From an uncultured bacterium (GTDB lineage Bacteria; Nitrospirota; Thermodesulfovibrionia; Thermodesulfovibrionales; Thermodesulfovibrionaceae), in contig CALLBR010000028.1 in the NCBI GenBank assembly GCA_937998865.1, positions 1 through 53,908 on the forward strand: DNA of 53,908 bases. Reading direction: 5' to 3'. Shown piece after piece: positions 17,902 through 27,044 of this stretch (the first letter of the stretch is position 1; each line of letters opens with the position of its first letter). Under the pieces are notes generated by a model. The model did not search any database. It was not told where the DNA came from and saw only the letters and a list, made by a program, of their open reading frames with translations. The position numbers and the translations under genes were made by a program.

Positions 17902-19089
17902 TTATCTGCTGCAGTAGGGTAAATATCCATAGGTTAAGGGTTTTTGTATAAAACCATTTGAACTTATTAAGTAAATTTCCCTCTTACCTCTTCTGTCTGA
18001 CATTATGGTAAGAAAATGACCATCAGGACAGAAGGAGGGTTGTTCATTGTTTCCTTTGTGTGTAATTTTTATCAATTGATTAGAAAGTAAATCAAGAGTA
18101 TAAATTTGAAAACCTGCTTCTTGGGAGGAAAAGGCAAGCATATTACTTTCGGGATTTATTGCAGGTTCGGTATTGTATTTGCCCTGATAGGTAATCCTTT
18201 GGGTAATCATATTTTCTCTCATGAGATAAATATTTGGTGAACCTGCTCTGTTAGATACAAAAAAGATACCCAATGGAGACCACCGAGGTGAAGACTCTAC
18301 CCAACGAGATGTACTAAGAGTTCTACTTTTTCCATTTAAATCAGTTATTTTGATCTCTGAAAAATCATCCCTATAGGCGAGATAAATAAATTGATTATTG
18401 TCTATAATATCTCCCAATTGGAGTAATTCCTTGCTCTTTATGAGCTCCGTATTTTTCTTTGTAGAAAGATCAAAGAGTTCAATAGACCAATATCTTCCCT
18501 TCAAAGAGGAAAAAAGTATTCTATTTCCTCTTAAAAGTACTCTTGAAATAATTTCTCTTCTTATTCCCGTATCATATATGGTTTTTCCGTTCCAATTAGC
18601 GATAAATATTCCCATATTCTCTTTGAATTTTCTTACAAAAACTATGCGATTAAAAAAAGGTGCTTCCTTCCCAGTTAAAATTTTATAAATCTCAGAGGCT
18701 ATGAAATGACCATTTTGCTCATTATTTTTTAATTCGTAGTCTTTTACAAAAAAAGGGGAGTTGTTAGAAACAAAATAAGCTTTAATCGTGATTTTCTCAT
18801 CCACTTTAGCTTGCATTACTATGTCTACATTAGATGATTGCCAAAAGCTTGATTGAAATTTATCCTCCTTTAAAGGGAAAGGACCATAAACTTCGAAGTA
18901 TTCGGTGAATTCTAAATCTTCCTTTATTGTGATAAATACTTTCTCAATAATGTCAAATCCTTCTAAAGCCATGTGAATCTTTTTTATTCCTGGTTGAGTA
19001 ATATCAAGATAAATTTTATCTGCAAAAGTAATTCTATTAAAGAATATGACAGGAAGAATGATAATTATCATAAAAAGAATCTTTTTCAT
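17902..19089 (-). CDS. tolB: TolB-like periplasmic beta-propeller protein
   Basis: A 395-residue secreted protein. Residues 1-23 form a signal peptide (MKKILFMIIIILPVIFF... then TFADK). The N-terminal alpha/beta domain is followed by PD40-type propeller repeats, for example SRWVESSPRWSPLGIFFVS, NTEPAINPESNMLAFSS and NEQPSFCPDGHFLTIMSDR. TolB is the periplasmic hub of the Tol-Pal system that keeps the outer membrane attached during division. Its start overlaps the stop of tolA as ATGA. No pal gene follows; namZ comes next. Confidence 0.88.
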   Translation of the reverse strand: MKKILFMIIIILPVIFFNRITFADKIYLDITQPGIKKIHMALEGFDIIEKVFITIKEDLEFTEYFEVYGPFPLKEDKFQSSFWQSSNVDIVMQAKVDEKITIKAYFVSNNSPFFVKDYELKNNEQNGHFIASEIYKILTGKEAPFFNRIVFVRKFKENMGIFIANWNGKTIYDTGIRREIISRVLLRGNRILFSSLKGRYWSIELFDLSTKKNTELIKSKELLQLGDIIDNNQFIYLAYRDDFSEIKITDLNGKSRTLSTSRWVESSPRWSPLGIFFVSNRAGSPNIYLMRENMITQRITYQGKYNTEPAINPESNMLAFSSQEAGFQIYTLDLLSNQLIKITHKGNNEQPSFCPDGHFLTIMSDRRGKREIYLISSNGFIQKPLTYGYLPYCSR

Positions 19090-19739
19090 GGCTTAAATCT
19101 CAATCCTATTAGAATTTCCTTATGGGGTTTTGGTAAAGGAGTAGCATAGTTAATAGCTCTTATTACCGAAGAGTCAAAAAGTGTATTACCTGATTTTTTT
19201 TCAAATCCCTCAATTATTGTTTGACCATTGGGAAGTATTCTTATTGTTACAATCGCTTCGAGATTTTTTGGAACTGTTTCAGGTAAATTCCATTTTTCTC
19301 TTATAATTCCTGATATAAGTAGTAAATAATTTTGAGATACTTCATTTTCTTTATTATTTTCTATTCCACTCAGGGGAACATTTCCCGCATTAACTTTGGA
19401 TATTGATATTTTTGCCTTTTCAATGATTCTCTTTTTTGCCTTCAAGGCTGCTATTCTTTCTTCTAAAATTTTTTCCTCCTCTTTTGAAGGCGAAGGAGAT
19501 TTCTTTTTAGATTTTGTTAGAAGCTCTTTTTGTTCTTCTATTTGCTTTTTATTTTCCTCTAAAGTTTTAGTAGAATCCGAACTGTAAGAGGGACCAACTT
19601 TTGTTTCTTCTAAAATATTTACATAGGTGATGTTATTAATTTCAGAAATAGATTGGCGAATCGTGAAAAACATAAATAAAAAGATTAAACTATGAAGAAA
19701 AAGAGATAAAAAGAAATAGTTGATAAGGTTTTTTGTCAT
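19086..19739 (-). CDS. tolA: TolA/TonB-like energy-transducing protein
   Basis: A 217-residue bitopic protein: an N-terminal membrane helix at about 7-27, a charged Lys/Glu-rich middle (residues 55-110) that should span the periplasm as helix, and a C-terminal TonB/TolA domain (REKWNLPETVPKNLEAIVTIRI... FDSSVIRAI). Position between tolR and tolB marks it as the TolA of this operon, connecting the TolQR motor in the inner membrane to TolB/Pal. It is shorter than E. coli TolA. Both ends overlap their neighbours by four bases. Confidence 0.8.
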   Translation of the reverse strand: MTKNLINYFFLSLFLHSLIFLFMFFTIRQSISEINNITYVNILEETKVGPSYSSDSTKTLEENKKQIEEQKELLTKSKKKSPSPSKEEEKILEERIAALKAKKRIIEKAKISISKVNAGNVPLSGIENNKENEVSQNYLLLISGIIREKWNLPETVPKNLEAIVTIRILPNGQTIIEGFEKKSGNTLFDSSVIRAINYATPLPKPHKEILIGLRFKP

Positions 19740-20140
19740 CTAATCTCTTTTGGTTCTGTTATCATACCTATTTTTTCTATTCCTGCAGCTTTAATCTCGC
19801 CCATAACCTCGGCAACTAATCCGTAGGGAACATCTCTATCAGCTCTAAGCAAAACAGTAGGGTTTGACTCCTTGAATAGGGAAAGCAAGTTTTGAAGATC
19901 TGACATAGATGATAACTTGTTATTAACATAAATTTTCCCATCTTTTGTTAGATCAATATTTATCTTTTCTGTTTCCTCTATGCTTTTACCTTTTGTTTTA
20001 GGTAAGTTAACATTTATTCCCTGAGTTAGCATAGGAGCTGTGATCATAAATATTATTAACAAAACAAGCATGATATCAACAAGAGGAATAACATTAATTT
20101 CTCCTAATAGGGATTTTCTACGAGGGCCTAATCCTGCCAT
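19736..20140 (-). CDS. tolR: TolR/ExbD biopolymer transport protein
   Basis: A 134-residue ExbD/TolR protein: GEINVIPLVDIMLVLLIIFMIT contains the single membrane helix with the proton-path aspartate of the PLVD motif, followed by a periplasmic domain ending in LLRADRDVPYGLVAEVMGEIK. With TolQ it forms the proton-driven motor of the Tol system. It overlaps tolQ by 13 bases and tolA by 4. Confidence 0.93.
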   Translation of the reverse strand: MAGLGPRRKSLLGEINVIPLVDIMLVLLIIFMITAPMLTQGINVNLPKTKGKSIEETEKINIDLTKDGKIYVNNKLSSMSDLQNLLSLFKESNPTVLLRADRDVPYGLVAEVMGEIKAAGIEKIGMITEPKEIR

Positions 20141-20769
20141 GGATACTTTAAGAGAGTTTCATGAAAATCGCTTAATTCTGAAATAAATTTGTTTGCTTGA
20201 TTTGTAAAATAATTATACGCAATTACAGCTGGTATGGCGGCAAATAGTCCTGCTGCCGTATTTACTAAAGCTTCTGCAATTCCAGGAGCTACAACAGCTA
20301 AGGAAGCAGAACCTTTTATCCCTATGTTTCTGAAAGCATCCATGATTCCCCATACAGTACCAAAAAGTCCAATAAAAGGAGTAGTGGAGGCAGTAGTGGC
20401 AAGAAAACCTAAATAACTTTGAATTTTTCCCACTTCCTCAGAATAGTATTTCTTTGATAGTATTTCAAGACCGATAGGATTTTTACTCATTAAATTATCT
20501 TTTCCACTTATTTCTGTAAAAACACCTCTAAAGAGAGAAGCTATAGGACTAATATCAAATCTCTTTGATAGAGCAAAAACTTCTTTTGCTTCCTTAGAAC
20601 TTATAAATATATCGAAGAATCTATCATTTTCTTTTCTCATTTTTTTATAAATTTTTAATTTATAAAAAATTATTGCCCATGAAAAGATGGAGAAGAAAAG
20701 TAAAATTAAAAGAACAATCTTTGCAACAATTCCTGTTTGCTTTATAAGATCTATAACTGTAATTTCCAT
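20128..20769 (-). CDS. tolQ: TolQ/ExbB proton channel protein
   Basis: A 213-residue MotA/TolQ/ExbB protein with three membrane helices; the conserved channel block is FIGLFGTVWGIMDAFRNIG and the last helix ALVNTAAGLFAAIPAVIAYNYF. I start at ATG 20769 (MEITVIDLIKQTG...), which matches the length and opening of other TolQ proteins. A TTG at 20799 is in frame but lies within a candidate promoter whose transcription start would be about 20771, so it is not a likely start. First gene of tolQ-tolR-tolA-tolB-namZ-murU/amgK. Confidence 0.93.
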   Translation of the reverse strand: MEITVIDLIKQTGIVAKIVLLILLFFSIFSWAIIFYKLKIYKKMRKENDRFFDIFISSKEAKEVFALSKRFDISPIASLFRGVFTEISGKDNLMSKNPIGLEILSKKYYSEEVGKIQSYLGFLATTASTTPFIGLFGTVWGIMDAFRNIGIKGSASLAVVAPGIAEALVNTAAGLFAAIPAVIAYNYFTNQANKFISELSDFHETLLKYPWQD

Positions 20770-20777
20770 AAGATAAA

Positions 20778-20806
20778 TAATAAAATAGCTAAGTTTCAAA
20801 TGTCAA
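20778..20806 (-). promoter_or_regulatory. Candidate sigma-70-type promoter for the tol operon
   Basis: Read on the minus strand, TTGACA (20806-20801) and TTATTA (20783-20778) are 17 bases apart. Transcription would begin about 20771, two bases before the tolQ ATG, and there is no Shine-Dalgarno before that ATG. Together this suggests a leaderless or nearly leaderless transcript. Confidence 0.55.
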
Positions 20807-20958
20807 ACAAGACTAAAATTTTAAGGATTATTTCACATGCCTTATTTTTAAAACCTTTATGATAAATCTTTATGGTCAATTCTTTAATGGTAAGCAAATA
20901 CCAAAAATCATATTTTAAGTTATAATAAATATTAAAATTTTTTAATGATGGAGGTAAG

Positions 20959-22263
20959 ATGCACATAGCAATAATAGGAACTGGATATGTAGGCTTAGTT
21001 ACAGGAGCTTGTTTTGCTGAATTTGGAGTTTTTGTAATATGTGTAGATAAAGATGAAGAAAAAATTCATAAATTGAAAAAAGGTATCATTCCCTTTTATG
21101 AACCTGGCTTGGAAGATTTGGTTAAAAGAAATATAAAGGAAGGTAGATTAAAATTTACTACCAGCATTAAGGAAGCGGTGGAAGAGTCTCTCGTAATTTT
21201 TATTGCTGTTGGAACTCCTCCAAGAGGTGATGGCTCAGCGAACTTAGAATATGTAGAGGAAGTTGCCAAGCAGATAGCTGAAAACATGAATAGTTATAAG
21301 GTTATTGTAACTAAAAGTACTGTTCCCGTAGGAACTGGATTTAAAATCAAGGAAATTATCATTAAAAATCTTAAAAAACCTGTAAATTTTGATATTGTTT
21401 CCAATCCAGAATTTTTAAGAGAGGGATCAGCAGTAGAGGATTTTATGAGACCTAATAGAGTAGTTATAGGTGCAGAAAGCGAACAGGCAATAGCAATTAT
21501 GAAAGATCTTTACAGACCCTTGTATCTATTAGAAACTCCCTTTGTAATAACTAATATAACCACATCAGAGCTAATTAAATATGCCACAAATAGTTTTCTT
21601 GCCACAAAGATATCTTTTATAAATGAAATATCAAATCTTTGTGAATTAGTAGGAGCAAATGTTAATGTTGTTGCAAAAGCTTTGGGACTTGATGGAAGAA
21701 TAGGTCCCAAATTTCTTCATGCAGGCATAGGCTTTGGAGGTTCTTGTCTTCCAAAAGATACAAGAGCCTTAATAAAACTTGCTGAAGAGAAAGGTTTAAG
21801 CATGAGTATTGTAAAGGCTGCCATAGAGGTTAATGAGAAACAAAAGGAGAGGTTAACACAAAAAATAATAGATGTCTTCAATGGTAACTTAAAAGATAAA
21901 AAAATAGGCATATTGGGACTTTCTTTTAAACCAAATACTGATGATATTAGAGAAGCTCCTTCTCTTTTTATTATAAAGAGACTTCTTCAAGAAGGGGCTA
22001 AGATAAAAGCTTATGATCCCATTGCCATGGATAATACGAAGCTTTTGTTCCCTCAAATTGTTTATTGTAAAGACTCTTATGATTTAGCAAAAGACTGTAA
22101 CGCAATTGTTATAGTGACTGAATGGAATCAGTTTAGAAATCTTGATTTAATCGAGCTAAAAAAATTAATGAAAGATTTATTTTTCTTCGATTTTAGGAAT
22201 ATATATGAGCCAGAAAAAATGAGAAATTTAGGATTCAAATACTTTAGTGTAGGGCGGGTTTAA
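20959..22263 (+). CDS. ugd: UDP-glucose/UDP-sugar 6-dehydrogenase
   Basis: A 434-residue nucleotide-sugar dehydrogenase of the UDP-glucose 6-dehydrogenase family, making UDP-glucuronate with NAD+ for polysaccharide or lipid A decoration. The N-terminal Rossmann motif is GTGYVGLVTGACFAEFG, the catalytic cysteine is in GFGGSCLPKDTRAL, and the C-terminal NAD/UDP-binding domain includes GLSFKPNTDDIREAPS. An in-frame GGAGGTAAG precedes the ATG. A TATAAT at 20921-20926 lies in the divergent gap with tolQ but no good -35 box matches it. No sugar epimerase or glycosyltransferase gene is adjacent. Confidence 0.94.
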   Translation: MHIAIIGTGYVGLVTGACFAEFGVFVICVDKDEEKIHKLKKGIIPFYEPGLEDLVKRNIKEGRLKFTTSIKEAVEESLVIFIAVGTPPRGDGSANLEYVEEVAKQIAENMNSYKVIVTKSTVPVGTGFKIKEIIIKNLKKPVNFDIVSNPEFLREGSAVEDFMRPNRVVIGAESEQAIAIMKDLYRPLYLLETPFVITNITTSELIKYATNSFLATKISFINEISNLCELVGANVNVVAKALGLDGRIGPKFLHAGIGFGGSCLPKDTRALIKLAEEKGLSMSIVKAAIEVNEKQKERLTQKIIDVFNGNLKDKKIGILGLSFKPNTDDIREAPSLFIIKRLLQEGAKIKAYDPIAMDNTKLLFPQIVYCKDSYDLAKDCNAIVIVTEWNQFRNLDLIELKKLMKDLFFFDFRNIYEPEKMRNLGFKYFSVGRV

Positions 22264-22376
22264 AATTAAAAATTCCTTTATAAAGAAAATTGAATGTTTT
22301 TCTGAGAAGTTGCATTTATTACTAAAAATATAATATATTTAAAAGTTATAGTATTAACATTTTCGGGAGGTTGAAA

Positions 22377-22613
22377 TTGGTTAGAATTAGACTTATGAGA
22401 ATGGGAGCAAAGAAGAAACCTTTCTACAGAGTTGTGGTTGCTGATGCAAAAGCCAGAAGAGACGGACAGTTTATTGAAATTGTTGGTACATATAATCCCA
22501 AAACAGATCCTGCAGAGATTAATCTCAATATGGAAAGAATTAAATACTGGCTTGGGAAGGGTGCACAGCCCTCAGAAACTGTAAAAAAATTGATTGAAAA
22601 CCTATCAGCTTAA
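22377..22613 (+). CDS. rpsP: Ribosomal protein bS16
   Basis: A 78-residue S16, beginning [20 protein letters not shown] after the initiator, with GTYNPKTDP in the middle. I start at the TTG at 22377 because it gives the standard family N-terminus and follows a GGGAGG site by 6 bases; a TTG at 22371 would add two residues and touches that site. First gene of the rpsP-khpA-trmD-rplS-rnhB cluster. A TATAAT lies at 22329-22334. Confidence 0.96.
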   Translation: MVRIRLMRMGAKKKPFYRVVVADAKARRDGQFIEIVGTYNPKTDPAEINLNMERIKYWLGKGAQPSETVKKLIENLSA

Positions 22614-22614
22614 C

Positions 22615-22630
22615 ATACCCAGTGGGGTAT
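22615..22630 (+). terminator. Small hairpin between rpsP and khpA
   Basis: ATACCC and GGGTAT pair around a four-base AGTG loop. The T-run after it is poor, so it is more likely a weak attenuator or RNA-processing stem than a full terminator. Confidence 0.3.
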
Positions 22631-22659
22631 TTACTACTCTTATGCACGGAGGTTAGAAC

Positions 22660-22896
22660 ATGAGCATGAAGACACTCATTGAGACAATGGCTAAGTCATT
22701 GGTTGACAAACCAGAGGAGGTTAAGGTTACTGAGATTGAGGGTGAGAAAACAACTGTATATGAACTTAGAGTTGCTCCAAGCGATCTTGGTAAGGTTATC
22801 GGGAAACAGGGCAAAACAGCAAGGGCTATGAGGACAATCTTGGGCGCAGCTGGTACAAAAGTTGGTAAAAGATGCGTCCTTGAAATCTTAGAATAG
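22660..22896 (+). CDS. khpA: KH-domain RNA-binding protein KhpA
   Basis: A 78-residue single-KH protein with the loop motif [16 protein letters not shown] (G-K-Q-G is the KH GxxG), family KhpA/YlqC. It binds RNA as a partner of KhpB/Jag and sits between rpsP and trmD in many bacteria. GGAGG lies 7 bases before ATG 22660; a second ATG at 22666 is possible. In many genomes rimM comes next, but here a terminator-like hairpin and then trmD follow. Confidence 0.92.
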   Translation: MSMKTLIETMAKSLVDKPEEVKVTEIEGEKTTVYELRVAPSDLGKVIGKQGKTARAMRTILGAAGTKVGKRCVLEILE

Positions 22897-22916
22897 TCCC
22901 ATTAAAAGAATTAAAT

Positions 22917-22947
22917 AAAGGGCGTGTCTATCACGCCCTTTTCTTTT
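22917..22947 (+). terminator. Rho-independent terminator-like hairpin after khpA
   Basis: AAAGGGCGTG at 22917-22926 pairs perfectly with CACGCCCTTT at 22932-22941 around the five-base loop TCTAT, followed by TCTTTT. It lies between khpA and trmD, only 9 bases before the trmD ATG, so it may act as a partial terminator or attenuator inside the cluster. Confidence 0.8.
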
Positions 22948-22955
22948 GAACTAAA

Positions 22956-23723
22956 ATGATTTTTGAAGTTTTGACAATTTTCCCTGAATTAATTGAATGT
23001 TACATAATGTATGGAGTAATTGGAAAGGCTATAGAAAAAGGGCTTGCAAAGGTGAAGATATATAATTTGAGAGATTATACATCAGACAAGCACAAAAAAG
23101 TAGATGACTATCCCTATGGTGGTGGCTCGGGAATGGTCATGCAGATAGAGCCTTTTTATAATGCCCTAAAAGAGATAAAAAAAGATGGAAAACCAAGAAA
23201 AGTAATACTTTTATCTCCTAAAGGGAGAGTGTTTACTCAAGAAACAGCAAAGATTTTTTTAACTGAAGGGAAGGGGATTGTTTTAATTTGTGGAAGATAT
23301 GAGGGAATTGACGAAAGAATTAAATTTTTTATTGACGATGAAATCTCTATTGGTGATTATGTTTTAAGTGGTGGAGAACTTCCAGCTTTGGTTATAATAG
23401 ATAGCATAATTAGATTAATTCCCGGAGCATTAGGAGATGAGATTTCAGCAAAAGAGGATTCTTTTATGAAAGGCTTTTTAGATTACCCACACTACACAAG
23501 ACCAGAGGAATTTGAAGGCATGAGAGTGCCTGAGATTCTCCTTAGTGGAAATCATAAGGAGATAGCAAGATGGAGAAAAAGAGAGGCTTTAAAAGATACT
23601 TTTCAAAAAAGACCTGAATTATTAAAGAATTTATCCTCAGAAGAAATGAAAATTCTTAAAGAGCTTTGCTCTGAAATAAATAAAAAAATTTTGGAGGAGT
23701 CCAATGAACCGGTTAATAATTAG
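22956..23723 (+). CDS. trmD: tRNA (guanine-N1)-methyltransferase
   Basis: A 255-residue TrmD that methylates G37 of tRNAs reading CNN codons. Motifs: [29 protein letters not shown] of the trefoil-knot AdoMet site, and [12 protein letters not shown]. Length is standard. It begins right after the terminator-like hairpin without a clear Shine-Dalgarno, and its end overlaps the rplS start by 20 bases. Confidence 0.96.
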   Translation: MIFEVLTIFPELIECYIMYGVIGKAIEKGLAKVKIYNLRDYTSDKHKKVDDYPYGGGSGMVMQIEPFYNALKEIKKDGKPRKVILLSPKGRVFTQETAKIFLTEGKGIVLICGRYEGIDERIKFFIDDEISIGDYVLSGGELPALVIIDSIIRLIPGALGDEISAKEDSFMKGFLDYPHYTRPEEFEGMRVPEILLSGNHKEIARWRKREALKDTFQKRPELLKNLSSEEMKILKELCSEINKKILEESNEPVNN

Positions 23724-24066
23724 ATCAATAGAGGAGAGATTTAAAAGGACAGACATTCCGAACTTTAAAGTAGGTGATACTATTAAAGTTCATGTGAAGG
23801 TTAAAGAGGGAGACAAGGAAAGAATTCAGGTTTTTGAAGGAGTTGTAATTGCAAGAAGAGGAGGAGGTCTAAGAGAGACTTTTACAGTTAGAAAAATTTC
23901 CTTTGGCGTTGGAGTTGAACGTGTATTTCCTCTTCATAGCCCTATAATTGATAAAATTGAAGTAGTAAGAAGAGGAGATGTAAGAAGGGCAAAGCTTTAC
24001 TATCTTAGAACTAAGAAAGGTAAAGAGGCAAAGGTTAAAGAAAAAACAGAATATACCAAGGTATGA
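23704..24066 (+). CDS. rplS: Ribosomal protein bL19
   Basis: A 120-residue L19 with the family blocks [52 protein letters not shown] and [13 protein letters not shown]. It forms bridge B8 at the 30S-50S interface. GGAGG lies 7 bases before the ATG, inside trmD. It overlaps rnhB by 4 bases. Confidence 0.97.
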   Translation: MNRLIIRSIEERFKRTDIPNFKVGDTIKVHVKVKEGDKERIQVFEGVVIARRGGGLRETFTVRKISFGVGVERVFPLHSPIIDKIEVVRRGDVRRAKLYYLRTKKGKEAKVKEKTEYTKV

Positions 24067-24692
24067 GCCTTTTTACCTTTGATGAGGCTTTTTTCTCTCA
24101 GGGATACCTTAGTATTGCTGGAATAGATGAAGCAGGAAGAGGCTGCCTTGCAGGTCCTGTAGTGGCAGCCTGTGTAAGTTTCAGAGAAAAGGCTTTTATT
24201 AACGGCATAAGAGATTCAAAAAGATTAACCTCATGCCAGAGAGAGAGTCTTTTTGAGGAAATAATCAGCAAAGCATTGGTAGGTATTGGAATCATTGATG
24301 TAGATTTAATTGACAAATTAAATATCCTTGAAGCCACTCGTATTGCCATGATAAAAGCCTATGAAAATCTTGGGAAGAATGTTGATATTTTACTCATAGA
24401 TGCAGTAACTTTACCGAACTTAAAGGTCCCACAGAGGGCAATAATAAAAGGAGACCAAAAAAGTGCTTCCATTGCCTCTGCAAGCATTATAGCAAAAGTA
24501 ACAAGAGATAGAATCATGAAGCAATATCATGAAACTTATCCTCCATATGGTTTCAACAAGCATAAGGGTTATGCCACAAAAGAACATCTTATTGCCTTGA
24601 AAAAGCATGGTCCATGCCCAATTCACAGAAAAAGTTTCTATCCTCTTCGAGAGTTTTATACAGCACAAAGCAGACTTTTTATTGATTTTTAA
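24063..24692 (+). CDS. rnhB: Ribonuclease HII
   Basis: A 209-residue RNase HII that removes RNA from RNA-DNA hybrids. The catalytic [16 protein letters not shown] places Asp22 and Glu23; a further acidic residue is in LLIDAVTL and the Y-containing GYATKEH block lies near the end. It overlaps the rplS stop as ATGA and is followed by hypF after 15 bases. Confidence 0.95.
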   Translation: MSLFTFDEAFFSQGYLSIAGIDEAGRGCLAGPVVAACVSFREKAFINGIRDSKRLTSCQRESLFEEIISKALVGIGIIDVDLIDKLNILEATRIAMIKAYENLGKNVDILLIDAVTLPNLKVPQRAIIKGDQKSASIASASIIAKVTRDRIMKQYHETYPPYGFNKHKGYATKEHLIALKKHGPCPIHRKSFYPLREFYTAQSRLFIDF

Positions 24693-24707
24693 TGTTATTC
24701 TAATTAG

Positions 24708-27044
24708 ATGAAACGTTTACAAATAAAAGTTACAGGCGTTGTTCAGGGAGTGGGTTTCAGGCCTTTTGTTTATAATCTGGCAGAAAATCTCAATTTAAAA
24801 GGATTTGTAACCAATACCTCGAAAGGAGTAACAATTGAGATTGAAGGAGAAAAGACTGAGGAATTCTTACAAAAGCTTATAAATGAGCCTCCTCCCCTTG
24901 CTAAAATTTATTCTATTGAAAAGGAAGAGCTTCCTTTAGAAGGCTATAAAGATTTTCGAATTATTGAAAGCATTGATGATTCAGGATTTACCCATGTCTC
25001 AGAGGATGTATCAATATGCAATGACTGTCTAAAGGAGCTTTTTAATCCCGCTGACAGAAGATATCTTTATCCCTTTATAAACTGCACAAACTGTGGTCCT
25101 CGTTATACAATAACATTGAAAATACCTTATGATAGACCTAATACTACTATGGCAGTTTTTCAAATGTGTAATGAATGCCTCAGAGAGTATGAAGATCCGA
25201 AAAATAGACGATTTCATGCCCAACCAAATGCCTGTCACAGCTGCGGTCCTCAAGTAAAGCTCTTTATAAAACAAGAGGGAAGATTAAAAGAATTAGCAAA
25301 TCCTATAGCTGAAACAATAAAGCTTATAAAGGAGGGGAAAATTGTTGCCATAAGAGGTCTTGGTGGTTTTCATCTCTGTTGTGATGCAAGAAATTTGAAT
25401 GCCATAGACGAACTTAGGAAGAGAAAAAAAAGAAGTAATAAACCCTTTGCTTTAATGGCACCAGAGATTAATTTTATAGAAAAATTCTGTTTTATATCAC
25501 AGCAGGAAAAAGAGCTTCTTCTCTCTCCTATGCGACCTATTGTGCTACTAAGAAAAAAACCTGAATGTGAACTTCCGGAGGTACTCGCACCCAAAAATGC
25601 CTATTTAGGATTTATGCTTCCCTATACACCTCTTCATTATTTGATTTTTTATTATCCTAAGGATCAACATAGTTTTTCTGAAAAACCTCATTTTCCAGCC
25701 CTTGTTATGACAAGTGGTAATATTTCTGAGGAACCCATCATAACTAAAAATGAAGAAGCTTTTGAAAAACTTGGCAGTGTAGCAGATGCTTTTTTAGTTC
25801 ATAACAGAGAAATATTCATGCGAGTTGATGACTCAGTGGTATCAGAGCTGGAAGGCAATATTTATTTCATAAGAAGGGCAAGAGGCTTTGTTCCAAAAGC
25901 AATATCTCTTAAAGAGGAATTACCAGAAGTTTTAGGAGTTGGTGCAGACCTAAAAAACACTTTCACACTTATAAAATCAAATTATGCCATAATGAGCCAA
26001 CACATAGGAGACATGGAAAACCTTGAAACATTGAATTTTTATGAAGAGGTTTTGGATAATCTTAAATCCCTCTATAGGACTGAACCAACTGCGGTAGGCC
26101 ATGACCTACATCCCTTGTATTATTCTACAACATGGGCAAAACAATATGCTGAGCAGAAAGGCATTCCAGCTTTTGCTCTACAGCATCATTACTGCCACAT
26201 AGCCTCAATTATGGCAGAGTATGGATTAGAGGAGCTTTTTGGAATTGCTTTTGATGGAACAGGTTATGGGACTGATGGAAAGATTTGGGGTAGTGAATTT
26301 CTATACTGCACTGTAAAGGATTTTCAGAGAGTTGCCCATTTGAAAGGGATTAGTCTTCCCGGAGGAGAAAAGGCTATTAAAGAATGCTTTCGGATAGCTA
26401 TTTCACTAATTGATGAAAGTTTTGGTGAGGACCTGGATTTAATAAGAATTCTACCTTTTTCAAAAATCATAGATATAGAAAAAATTAAGCAAATACTTAA
26501 ATTAAAAAATATTTCTCCTTTTAGCCCTCTTTCATCTGGAATGGGAAGACTATTTGATGGAGTATCCTCTCTTTTAGGAATATGTCAATACAACACCCAT
26601 GAAGCAGAAGCTGCAATCGCTTTGCAGAGTTTAATAGAAGTAGATATGGAATTTTCAGAAAAAGATAGCTATAATTTTGAAATTTTGAATTCCTCAAAGG
26701 ATTCATTAGTAATTGATTACATCCCAATGATTAGAGAAATAGTGAAGGAATATCTTAATTATAGAGATAAATCTCAAAAACTTCTGTCTCGTATCTCCTG
26801 GAAGTTTCACAATACAGTAATAAAAATAATTATTGAGCTTACTGAATATTTCAAAGATAAATATGGGATTGAGGTTGTAGGACTAAGTGGTGGTGTTTTT
26901 CAAAATTCCTATTTGATTAAGGAAACAATAAAATCTTTGAGAAATATCGGAATAAAGCCTCTCTATCACATAAATGTTCCTACCAATGATGCTTGCATTT
27001 CTTTAGGACAGGCATATATCGTGGGCAAACGGCTTAAATTTTAA
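24708..27044 (+). CDS. hypF: Carbamoyltransferase HypF, [NiFe]-hydrogenase maturation
   Basis: A 778-residue HypF. Order of domains: acylphosphatase (VQGVGFRPFVYNLAE, residues about 1-90), two zinc fingers (CNDC...CTNC and CNEC...CHSC, about 105-180), a YrdC-like carbamoyl-adenylate domain, and a Kae1-like domain with the metal motif LQHHYCHIASIM and FDGTGYGTDGK. HypF makes the thiocarbamate on HypE that becomes the cyanide ligands of [NiFe] hydrogenase. Complete and of standard size. No other hyp genes are adjacent. Its stop overlaps the stop of the convergent next gene by 4 bases. Confidence 0.97.
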   Translation: MKRLQIKVTGVVQGVGFRPFVYNLAENLNLKGFVTNTSKGVTIEIEGEKTEEFLQKLINEPPPLAKIYSIEKEELPLEGYKDFRIIESIDDSGFTHVSEDVSICNDCLKELFNPADRRYLYPFINCTNCGPRYTITLKIPYDRPNTTMAVFQMCNECLREYEDPKNRRFHAQPNACHSCGPQVKLFIKQEGRLKELANPIAETIKLIKEGKIVAIRGLGGFHLCCDARNLNAIDELRKRKKRSNKPFALMAPEINFIEKFCFISQQEKELLLSPMRPIVLLRKKPECELPEVLAPKNAYLGFMLPYTPLHYLIFYYPKDQHSFSEKPHFPALVMTSGNISEEPIITKNEEAFEKLGSVADAFLVHNREIFMRVDDSVVSELEGNIYFIRRARGFVPKAISLKEELPEVLGVGADLKNTFTLIKSNYAIMSQHIGDMENLETLNFYEEVLDNLKSLYRTEPTAVGHDLHPLYYSTTWAKQYAEQKGIPAFALQHHYCHIASIMAEYGLEELFGIAFDGTGYGTDGKIWGSEFLYCTVKDFQRVAHLKGISLPGGEKAIKECFRIAISLIDESFGEDLDLIRILPFSKIIDIEKIKQILKLKNISPFSPLSSGMGRLFDGVSSLLGICQYNTHEAEAAIALQSLIEVDMEFSEKDSYNFEILNSSKDSLVIDYIPMIREIVKEYLNYRDKSQKLLSRISWKFHNTVIKIIIELTEYFKDKYGIEVVGLSGGVFQNSYLIKETIKSLRNIGIKPLYHINVPTNDACISLGQAYIVGKRLKF

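Noticed and set aside
20128-20799. tolQ start at TTG 20799
   Set aside because: The codon lies between the -35 and -10 boxes of the likely promoter and extends the protein beyond the usual TolQ N-terminus.
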